Assembly (NCBI RefSeq): GCF_001632365.1
Contig: NW_024468543.1
Location: 208,350 to 234,690 of the forward strand
Length of the DNA stretch: 26,341 nt
Source: Laetiporus sulphureus 93-53
Lineage: Eukaryota > Basidiomycota > Agaricomycetes > Polyporales > Laetiporaceae
Reading direction: 5' to 3'
In this document: piece by piece, positions 9,299-18,042 of the stretch
Layout: each line of letters starts with the position of its first letter
Position numbering within the stretch: the first letter of the stretch is position 1
Notes under the pieces: generated by a model
What the model was told of the DNA's origin: nothing
The model's input: the letters and a program-made list of their open reading frames with translations, nothing else
Database searches by the model: none
Translations under genes and position numbers: made by a program

Positions 9299-12200
9299 TC
9301 ATGGTTTCTGGAAGTAATTATTGCCTGTTGAACCAAATCCACGGTGTCCTCGGGCTGAGGGTTTGAGGTAGTCAACCAGTGAAACGACAGGGGTGATAAT
9401 ACGTTCAATGATAAGTTAAGCGACTCGGTCACCCAAACTAACTGTGAAGTCATCATTTGTATTATTGATTAGCAAAATCTTGATTTCGCCTGTGTATCCT
9501 CTGTCGATTACACCAGCGCCTATGTCGATGCCTTTGACAGCTAACCCACTTTGTGGCGCAATTCGACCATAGGTCCCTCGAGGTGTGGTGAAGTGAAGTC
9601 CTGTGGATACCAATCCTCTTGAGTGTGCTCAGATGGTTGTTGGTTCGAATGCGGCTAAATCCATTCCAGCATCGTCTTCATGGGCATATTTTGGTGCTCG
9701 TGCATTTGGATTGTCTAATGTAATTTGAAGATCTCTAGAATGATCCCAATCATCTCTATCCTGATCGTATATCTGAATGGTATCAGTGGTGGGGTCATAG
9801 ACTTGATCTGTTCTTCTGGGTGGAAAAATGCCATCGACTGGAGTTGTATCAATGAGAGATATTGGTTGAGGTGCATCAGAATATTTTCTGTGAAATTCCT
9901 TGATGAGACGTGGAGATTTCTTCAAATTTGCAGCGGGTTCCCAAGTTTCTTCGGCTTTAGAATGACCCTTCCAATGCACCAAATATTGAAGTTTGTCATG
10001 AATGACATGAGAGTCGACTATATACTCGACTTCCCATTCTTCGCCAGTCTTCTTTTTTATAGAAGGATGGGGTCTGAGTGTGCGACCTGGTATTTCATCT
10101 TCATGGTAGAGCACGAGCTTGGATGCATGAAAAACTGGATGAACACTATATTGTCGCAGCATTTTGAATCTGTATGTGACTGGTCCTAGTTTTTCTACGA
10201 TTTTGAAGGGTCCATCTCTCTGTTGTGCCAGTTTGGCTCCCGATGTCTGCCAATCTTTAGTGGAGAGTAATACTTGATGTCCAACTTTGAAAGGTGCGGG
10301 TCGTACGGATTGATCATAGTACCACTTCATGCGTTCAGCCGCTAATAGAATGGCTGCTTTTGCTTGCTCTTGCACTTCTACTCGTGCCTGCATTATGGAA
10401 TCTAGCATATAATGCTTTATGGGGTCCATTATTGTTGGTTCTGCACGTGGATGTCTACCGTATTCGACAAAGAATGGTGAATTCTTAGTGGCTTCAGAAG
10501 CCTGATTATTATAGGCGAATTCAGCAGTTGGCAGTAGTATACTCCAATCTTCCACACATCTGTCAGTATAGATACGGAGATATTGCTCCAGTGACTGATT
10601 TGTTCTTTCAGTTTGACCATCAGTCTCTAGATGATACGCCAAAGACATTATTGATTGTATCCCAAGGAGTTTGCATACTTTCTGGAATAATGCGCTTGCA
10701 AACTGAGTACCTCTATCCAAGATAATCTGTCTCAGAAGACCATGCTGTGTCCATACCCTCTCATAGAAAGTACGAGCAAGGTCTGATGCTGAGAACTCAT
10801 TGGTGATTGTAAAGAAATGCGCTCATTTGGTCAAATGATCGACAACTACCATGATTGCGTTGAATCCATGGGATTCTGGTAATTGAGTGATTAAGTCGAC
10901 AGAGACAATTTTCCAAGGTTCTGTTAGGACCTCATTTGGCTGTAGTTCTCCATATTTTGGCTGATTGATGTTCTTGTTGCGTTGACAATGGTCGCAAGAA
11001 CCAACATACTTTTTGATGTAAGTGGACATTCCTGGCCACCAGTAGTTACGAGATAACATCTCACATGTCTTTCATCTTCCAGGATGACCTGCACTGGTGG
11101 CTTCATGATGACGCTGGATGATTTCTCATCTAAGTGATTCCTTATTATCTGCTTTTGGCACATAGACTTTGCCTCGATATAGTAATATCCCACTTTCGAA
11201 GTTCCAGTCTTCGAGTCGTTTTAAGAACTCTCGTTGTCCCTTCTTGAGTAGATCTTGATATGAGTTGTTCACATTGCCGTCTTGTAGTGCCTCCTTGATC
11301 TTGTCCACCAAATCATGATCCATGATGACTGCAAGATGGGTATGTTGAATAGCTTTAATCTCGAAATATTCCTGTTTGAGCAGAGTCTTGTCAGAATTAT
11401 CGAGATTTACCCCCTCTTCATGATCTGGCCTCCTGGACAGAGGATCAGCGCGATGCATTGATTTCCCTGGTTTGTGATGTAGTTGGATGTTGAACCGTGT
11501 AAGATATAGCGACCATCGAGCTTGCTGTCTCATCAGCTTTTGTGCTGATTTGAAATAGGTTAAGTTCTGGTGATCAGACCAAATTTCTACCGGGAGCGGA
11601 TGATCTTCGAGATGTTGTCGATATTCTTCCAATGCTCGAATAATTGCGAGCATCTCTTTGTCATAGATTTCATAGTTCCACTCAGCCTCATTGAGGCTTT
11701 TCGAATAGAATGCAATTGGATGCCACAACCCATCATCTTTGAGTTGTTCAAGGCATGCACCAGTGGCAAAATCGCTGGAATCTGTTTCTAACTGGAATGG
11801 ATGAGTATCATCCGGTAACGCCAGAATTGGGGCTGATGTTAAGGCATTTTTGAGAGTGTTAAATGCCTTTTGTTGTTCTTCGCCCCATATCCATTTCTGA
11901 TCCTTTCGTGTAAGGATATTGAGTGATCGAGACTTTTTGGCAAATCCTTCAATGAATCGATGATAGAAATTAGCGAACCCAAGGAAAGCTTGTACTTGCT
12001 TAACCTTTTTGGGTTCAGGCCAGTCGAGTACACTTGCGACCTTTTGAGGATCCATACGGACCTCACCTTTGGAGATAATCATCCCTAAGTACTCAATTGA
12101 GGGTTGTTCGAAAAAGCACTTTTCTGGTTTGGCGAAAAGGTCGGTGTCCCGTAATCTTTTAATTAACTCTTTGGTAATCTTCCGATGTTGTTTCAGATCG

Positions 12201-13666
12201 TTGGTGAAGATTAAAATATCATCGAGGTAGACTATCACATGGCCTTCCCGAATAAGATCATCTAAAGTCTCATTCATCATGTGCTGGAAGGTGGCTGGTG
12301 CGTTACAGAAACCGAAAAACATAATCGTGGCCTCATATAAACTGCGATGCATCACAAAAGCTGTTTTCCATTCATCACCCTTGCAGATGCGAACATTGTT
12401 GTATCCCCATCTGAGGTCCAGCTTGGTGAATATTGATGCATTACTGAGCTGATCAATAAGGTTGCTTATTCGTGGAATAGGGAAGCCATTCTTCTTGGTT
12501 ATAGCATTAAGTTTTCGGTAATCTTGTACCAGTCTTAGCGTGCTGTCCTTCTTTTTGACAAAGGATACCGGGGCAGCATTAGGTGATTTCGACTTTCGAA
12601 TGTAGCCTTTTGCTAGGTTTTCGTCGATCCATGAATCTACGGAATTTCTTTTCTCCGGATTCATAGGATAGAGTTTGCTTGGTCGTGGTAATTCATGTTC
12701 TTCTTCAAACTCGATTGCATGATCATAAGGCTTTCGAGTTGGCATCCTTTCAGATGCTTTCTTGGAGAAGACATCACCAAATGAATGTAAATAATCTGGT
12801 ACTAATTTTTCCCAAGATTCTACTTCATTAATAACCTGATCTTCTGGGCTGCCAGTGTTTGACTGGGGTGCCGCTTCTGTCAGGTCTTCTTCTGGTTCAG
12901 CATAGCCACAATCTGCTATGGAAAGTATCATGTGAGCTATTTGTTCAGCTTCGGGGTCGTCCATTTCGACCCACGAGATTATAGGATTTACTGCATCGAT
13001 GTTGTGTCCATTAAACATTCTGAATGCAGTTGGCTCCTCTTCTGCCACTTGTCGTGCTCGTTGCGAGATTTCTTCAGCTTCCTCTCTCACAATGGCTTGT
13101 TATTTTTTATGAAGCCTCTGGTGGTGACACGTACTCGAGCATCGTGAGTATTTCCATTCTTCAGCTTGCCAGTTGATTTCTGGATTATGCTGATGTAAGT
13201 ATGACATCCCAATGATCATGTCTAATTTCCCAATGTCCGTGACTAGCAGACGGTGGGTGGAACCATGATCTCCGACCTTGAGGTATGCTTTTACATAGTC
13301 AGTTATTTCGCCATGTTTGTTTTGGAATCTGTCAGCATTGTACACCTTGTATGTTGTATTAAGCTTGGAGGTTGCGATTCGATTGTTCTTTACGAATCGC
13401 TTGCTGATGTACATGGAATATGCTCCTGAGTTGACTAAAGCTTTGACGCTCAATTTTTTGCCATGCACCCATAATGTAACTGGTAAATAGAATGATGATA
13501 AATTTGGAGATGAATTCTTTATGGTTACATTATTCCCCTCTGCGTTGCGACGATCTACAGAGGTGTCTGATCTGGGTGCTAAATGTATAGGTCTTATATA
13601 ATGTTCTGGGGACTCTGACGAGCTGCCTACAGATCCCCTTTGAGAAAACCCTTCCGATCCCTTCAT
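9299..13666 (-). pseudogene. Element B pol: protease, RT, RNase H, integrase, chromodomain, dUTPase
   Basis: A single frame of 1,455 codons from ATG 13666 to TGA 9301-9299, broken only by six stops (top coordinates 13102 TAA, 11128 TGA, 11074 TGA, 10825 TGA, 9631 TGA, 9418 TAA). Domains in order: retropepsin with active site VNSGA (residue 79, Asp to Asn at 13432-13430) and IIGMSYL; RT with LDLRWGYNN and YLDD (12229-12218); RNase H with LETDSSDFATG, DKEMLA and WSDHQNL; integrase with an HHCC finger (GSCDHCQRN), VSVDLITQL, DRGTQF and DGQTERTNQ, giving D-35-E spacing; a chromodomain (about residues 1210-1265, EEWEVEYIVD to EETWEPAANL); and a dUTPase (about 1320-1455, DDAGMDLAA, GAGVIDRGYTG, GDRVA, GFGSTG). 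dUTPase motif 2 reads PQSGLA, so the usual Arg is Gln. The chromodomain probably directs integration to methylated-histone chromatin. The start overlaps the gag stop as ATGA. Confidence 0.93.
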
Positions 13667-15371
13667 GAAGAGCCCTCTCCTGCCTTCCTTGATGAACTGG
13701 ATCCATTTGCCCTCAGGCGCCTGAGCCTTGAGAGGATCGCGGCAAAATCTTCTTCTGAATTCGACTCAGATGCATCAGGCTCGCTTTTCAAGTGAATGCT
13801 GTGGTCGCTAATATACGCAGCTGTCTCCTTACTCTTCCCCTTAGTCTTAGAGGAAGAGCTTTTCTTCTTCAGCTTCTTCTTATCGTCGGTGTCAGAGCTT
13901 TCATTTTCTGCATCTGATGAAGTGGAATCAGATACCACCTGTCGCGTCTTGGATGACTTTGACTTCTTCTTGTCATTGTCCTTTTTCTTCGCATCCTTCT
14001 TCTTCATGGCTGTCTCTTTCTCCTTCTCGATCTGCCTCTTGACATGGTCCAATTTGAAACAATCGGTGCAATACTTGCCGGAGCGTTTCGACGATTTGAA
14101 GAATGTGGGCTTGTTCTTCTTGCAGTTGGCACAAACCAACTTGTCATCCTGTACGCTTCGCGCTTTGCCTGATTTACTCTTCCCCTTCTTTCCGACTGCG
14201 TCAACCTCCATAGCATTCAGGTCCTTGGTTTCGGCCTTGGCATGGTGGCCTTCTCATTGTAGTGACGTAAATATCTGGAGTGCGAAGGTAAGGAACTCAG
14301 TCCACTTTTAGGGCCAGTTGTCCTTGATTGTGTCTGCTAGCATGAGCAGCCACATTTTCTCTCAAATATGTTTCTTGATCTTTTCGATCAAGTCTTGATC
14401 TGAGAAGCCTGTACTGGTTGCCTTTGGACGGAAGTCCTCTGCGAACTTTCGGAAGTCTCAATGATCCTTCTTGACGAAGGCTTCTAACTCCGTTCGCTTC
14501 TTGTCATCCTTGTCCAATGATTCATATGCCGTGCGAAGTTCAGCGATGAACTCTGCCCAAGTTCCTGGTGCCTTGTTGTTTTCGTTTATCTCAGTAATCC
14601 AATGTCGCATGTATTCGCGTGCTCCTCCCTTCAGGAGCAAGAGGGTAGACATAATTTTGGACTCGTCTTTGATATGTCCAGTATACTTCAACCAGAGCAT
14701 TACTTGTTCGAGCCAATCATCGAGATTGACTCCGTCCTTATTGCCACCATATTTTTCTGGCTGGTCAATTTTTATGCCTTTACCCTTGCGACCAAATGAT
14801 GGTTCGTCATCGTCGTCCGTGTCTGTGACATCATTACCACCCTGTCCGGCCTTCCTTCCTTGCGTGTTTGCCCATGCATGTAATTGTTCATGTGATTTTT
14901 TGAGTATGTCGTACGAGGCTTTTAATTCCGCTTCTCGCTCGGTAAACGTCATTACTTCTGGTGCCAGATTTTGCTGATAATCCTCGACAAGCTCTTTCAC
15001 TTCTGTGGTAAGAGCGGCAACTGTCTTCTCCAAATCTGCTACTTGGCTGATGAGTTGCTGTCTGTGATTGTCAAGGAATACCGTGCGATTGTGGAACTCC
15101 ATGGTATTGTGTTCAAGTGCACTTCTTGGTGCTGAATGAGATTTTCATAATGCGCCATCGTTTGTTAATGCATTTGTTCTACCACGTTGGTGACCACGTC
15201 GACTACCCAATTCTTCACATTTTCAGGTATGTTCGCATTGGCAGGAGCCGTGTCTGCGAGGGCTTGATGAATGATAGGATTCAGGGGTTGCAATACAATA
15301 TTAAGTCATGTGGGAAGCTCCGGAGATGGAGCACGAGAGAAGCTGGGATCATGTGCAGTGAGGGTCGCCAT
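13663..15371 (-). pseudogene. Element B gag, decayed
   Basis: ATG at 15371-15369 follows the TAA of the upstream ORF by one base (TAAGATGG). The frame runs through VKNWVVDVV to about 15110, where an indel shifts it; element A keeps the equivalent region in one frame, so this is damage and not design. It continues from 15102 with a coiled-coil-like segment (LISQVADLEKTVAAL), an acidic linker, the capsid domain (IDQPEKYGG, LEQVMLWLKY, GTWAEFIAELRTAYESL), then a Cys finger C-x2-C-x17-C-x2-C (CANC to CTDC) and a Lys/Ser/Asp-rich tail. The finger differs from the CCHC knuckle usual in retroelement Gag. Stops at 15308, 15167, 14460, 14364, 14310 and 14256 are TGA or TAA. The frame ends at TGA 13665-13663, overlapping the pol ATG. 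An alternative is that ATG 15102, in ACCATGG context, is the real start. Confidence 0.8.
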
Positions 15372-15372
15372 C

Positions 15373-16449
15373 TTACAATTCTTCCTCTATTTCGCAAAGA
15401 TGTTCTTCAAACTCGACGATATGTCTATTTGCGATTGTGGCCGATTGGGCAATTACTCATCCTGAGCGCTGGTTTCGCAGCAAATAAAGGTTCTGGTATA
15501 TGACCTTGACAAAAGGTTGCCACAAAAACCTAGTTTTGTCTCTGACTGCGGGCCACTGATGATTATGATGAATTTCACAAATACGCTCGACTTCTTCGAG
15601 CCAATCGACGAAGCTATTGTAAGCTTCAGTGAGACCTAGGTCCAGTTCTTCGGTTCCAATGGGGATATAGCAGATGTGTACTGCAACGTTTCTCCAGTCG
15701 AATTCTCGGTATAACTGAAGAGCAGAGATATGGTATACGTCATGATAGTCGATGTGAAACGTATCCTCGTATGTAGCGAATGCTTCACCTGCTCTGTCTC
15801 GAAGAACTCGTGGAATTGAATCCCAAAGATAATCGAAAGTGTGACTGATTGGATTGAGATGCTCGAAGTTATCAAGATTGTTTGAATCGCCAGATGAAGA
15901 CATATACAAAGTGAATATTCTTATCTACAGCAAAGATCACCCGGTGACCTGTATTCCTAGTCGATATTTTGCGATAATGTCTCGTATGATATCGCGAGCT
16001 ACTCCTCCATGATGCTTCCTTTCCTGTACATAGTCACAAAAGTCTCATACCACGTGTTGGTGTACGAAAGAAAGCTTGAACTCCGCTATATCGTCGCGGA
16101 GATTCTTGAGCTTGGTAACGAGGTGCTCGAGAACGAGGATATCGTGGTCGTCAAGCTGACGACGATATCGTTTGGTGAGGAATAGGTGAACCTGTCGAAG
16201 AGTGCCTTCGACACGCTGTGTAGAAATGATAGAGATTGCGAGAGGATAAATGTAATGAGACCCTGTGGGAGTCTCGACGTAGGTCGAACGAAGTTCGTTC
16301 GCTGTTCGAAGTGCTCAGTCGTGAGGTGGAACACCTTGGTAGTGCTGGGGGCCTGAAGTCGATGACGATGCAGAAGTTCACGGTGTGTGAACTGAAGGAG
16401 TTTGGATAATAGAAACTGAGACGCTGCTTTGAGGTCATCGACCTCCCAT
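15373..16449 (-). pseudogene. Element B: extra ORF upstream of gag (358 codons, unknown function)
   Basis: From ATG 16449 to TAA 15375-15373 one frame can be followed with seven stops (six TGA, one TAG), each a single transition from Arg, Gln or Trp codons. The sequence looks coding: a basic, helix-prone stretch (KRYRRQLDDHDILVLEHLV, about 16160-16100) and a second part from 15909 with many Trp, Tyr and acidic residues (DYLWDSIPRVLRDRAGEAF, DWLEEVERI, QWPAVRDKTRFLWQPF). I recognise no domain. Typical fungal Ty3 elements have a short leader before gag, so a long additional ORF is unusual. Element A has a decayed region in the same place. It might be a separate protein or an N-terminal Gag part; the stop-then-ATG join to gag favours a separate product made from the same RNA. 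Confidence 0.5.
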
Positions 16450-16711
16450 GGATATATGACCGGGCCTTGGCTGAACGCTTGTACGTCGCAGCTCGTAGAA
16501 CTCTTCTGGAGTTCTTGCTCGGATGTCAGATAACACCAAAGTCACTGCGCGTAATATTGGCACAGCTTACGTGGGTAGAGTCGACGTCTGCCGGAGAGGC
16601 AGGTGAAGATATGACACCACTAACGTGCGGGTGGACGTGCGAAGATGCAACACTGTGGCGAGTACACTGGGCAGGCACTCGAGGCAGGTAAGATAAGCAG
16701 ACTTATTCTTC
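16450..16711 (-). other. Element B untranslated leader
   Basis: 262 bp between the 5' LTR and the first long ORF. It starts with the primer-binding site; no further motif or convincing coding sequence was seen. It would hold any packaging signal. Confidence 0.5.
16699..16709 (-). other. Element B self-priming primer-binding site
   Basis: On the minus strand AGAATAAGTCT starts two bases after the LTR and is perfectly complementary to AGACTTATTCT at the predicted RNA start (16886-16876). This is the signature of self-primed reverse transcription as known in Tf1 of fission yeast. Confidence 0.75.
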
Positions 16712-17427
16712 TATCACAAACTTAGGATGCAGAGCGCCGACTAAGCCTATGACCTTATGATCAAACACTTACTGACTGTTGTCGATGTAAAGATGGACAC
16801 AAAAGATTATCAAGGTAAAGCAATGCCTTTCAAGTGGGCACTGGTGACACTGTATGGATAGGCATAGCAGAGATGAGAATAAGTCTGGAGAACTTATGCG
16901 TCTCAGAGCTCTGGCTTATATACATGAGCGGAGGGACCCTTGGTACCCTTATACCCCAGAACCGCTAGCTAATGGACATTGTCTGATTGGTTACCACTAC
17001 CTGTCAGACTATGTGTGTCATGCATGCTGAACCTCCTAACTACTTAGTAAGACCATGAGAATGGTATTGCCTGTAATGGCTACATCTCCAGTGGCGTGGT
17101 ATCTATCTACCTCGTGTATGTGAACTAATATCCCCTTAAGGACATATCTCCGGTGGCGTGTATCCCCTTCATAGAATTCTTCCGGAGTCCGACCGTTGCT
17201 TCTAGGTGGGATGATATTACTGTATAAGTTAGGCTTACCTAATATCAGTGCTACCTGTCACATGTGTAGATATCACGTGATATGTCACGTGACTAGACTT
17301 CGACCTTTGGGGCACCTAGGACTGTCAGTACTTCACGTACCAGTTCGTTCCTTTCTGGACAGCCTAGCGCTGGTGTTATGTGATGTTCTAGTCACGTGCA
17401 GATTGAAAGACGTGAAAATCTGTGACA
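16712..17427 (-). repeat. Element B 5' LTR
   Basis: 716 bp, same ends as the copy at 8541-9256. On the minus strand U3 contains CACGTG palindromes (17393-17398, 17286-17291, 17274-17279), then TATATAAG (16922-16915), the predicted start at 16886, and the donor-like CAGTAAGT at 16774-16767 in U5. Confidence 0.95.
16876..16922 (-). promoter_or_regulatory. TATA box, predicted start site and self-primer of element B
   Basis: TATATAAG at 16922-16915 lies 36 bp before AGACTTATTCT (16886-16876). The perfect match of this 11-mer to the primer-binding site supports 16886 as the 5' end of the RNA. Confidence 0.65.
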
Positions 17428-17432
17428 GCTAC
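17428..17432. repeat. Right target-site duplication of element B (GCTAC)
   Basis: Identical to 8536-8540; directly abuts the outer end of the 5' LTR. Confidence 0.9.
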
Positions 17433-18039
17433 TACTATGCTAGTACTAAGATCTGGAGGTTAATACTAAGGTCTGAATGCTAGTACTAGCTTAGTACTAA
17501 TCTTCAGAGCTTAGTACTAGCATAGTATTAGCATTCAGACTTTAGTACTAGCTCAACGCTAGCATAGTACTAACCTTCAGACCTTAATATTAGCATAGTA
17601 CTAGCATTTGAATCTTAGTACTAGCATACTGCTAATATTAGAATCTTAGTATAACTCTTCTGACTATAGCACTAGTATAGTGTTAACATATAAACCTGAG
17701 TATTAACCTCCATATCGTAGTACTAGCGTGGTATATAAAAACAAGGATGTGACATAGTCACAATATTTTCATCATCTTTGATCAGAAAAGAGTGAAAAAA
17801 GATTTTGAAACTTTTCATCATAGTTTTGTATGAAAGATTGTAAAATGATTGAAGAAATGATTATTAATATTTCATGCAATCTCCTTTCATTCTTTTTTTC
17901 ATCTTTCACAACAAAAGATGTTAAAATGATTTAAATACTTTTACCACAAATTGACAGTGAAGATGCTTAAAAGATTTGAACTTTTTATTCAACATTTTTA
18001 CCATCTTTCACCTCAGATCATTGATTGCTTCATCCAGTG
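17433..18039 (-). repeat. Element D right arm
   Basis: Inverted copy of 7914-8540. About nine TAGTACTA octamers lie between 17433 and 17735; the AT-rich, AAAGATG-containing outer part is 17740-18039. The innermost ~50 bp run in the same orientation as the left arm, so the true symmetry centre lies near 17480, close to where B inserted. Confidence 0.8.
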
Positions 18040-18042
18040 TCC
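18040..18042. repeat. Right target-site duplication of element D (TCC)
   Basis: Pairs with 7911-7913; see the left copy for how it restores the integrase frame. Confidence 0.8.

Larger units (their letters stand above)
8541..17427 (-). mobile_element. Element B: complete Ty3/Gypsy chromovirus with dUTPase tail, nested in D
   Basis: The element is 8,887 bp on the minus strand: 5' LTR 16712-17427, primer-binding site, an extra ORF (16449-15373), gag (15371-13663), pol (13666-9299), polypurine tract and 3' LTR 8541-9256. GCTAC flanks both ends. The two LTRs are equal in length and differ at 25 positions by hand count (22 transitions, 3 transversions, no indels). pol has no frameshift over 1,455 codons; gag has one near 15110. 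About 19 in-frame stops make it non-autonomous today. RT is intact at its active site, but the protease Asp is lost. Confidence 0.95.
7914..18039. mobile_element. Element D: foldback (long inverted repeat) non-autonomous DNA transposon, split by element B
   Basis: The two arms, 7914-8540 and 17433-18039, are inverted copies of each other over roughly 600 bp; the outer ~310 bp look about 94% identical by eye. Both ends read CACTGGRTGAARCAATC inward and are flanked by TCC. Without element B, D is 1,234 bp. No transposase or other ORF is present, so D would need enzymes from elsewhere. A CACTG-type end with a 3 bp duplication resembles CMC/EnSpm-like transposons, but I cannot name the family. 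The subterminal zone is AT-rich with repeated AAAGATG motifs, and the centre consists of arrays of TAGTACTA. Its RNA would fold into a long hairpin. Confidence 0.8.

Noticed and set aside
9629..9645. GGTTCGAAT, resembling a tRNA T-loop
   Set aside because: It lies within the dUTPase coding frame on the other strand, and no acceptor, D or anticodon arms can be drawn around it.
13796..14311. 171-codon plus-strand ORF rich in Ser, Phe and Leu
   Set aside because: It is the antisense shadow of the Lys/Ser/Asp-rich tail of element B gag.
15046..15147. Overlapping ORFs in element B gag as a programmed frameshift
   Set aside because: Element A keeps the same region in one frame, so an accidental indel in B is simpler.
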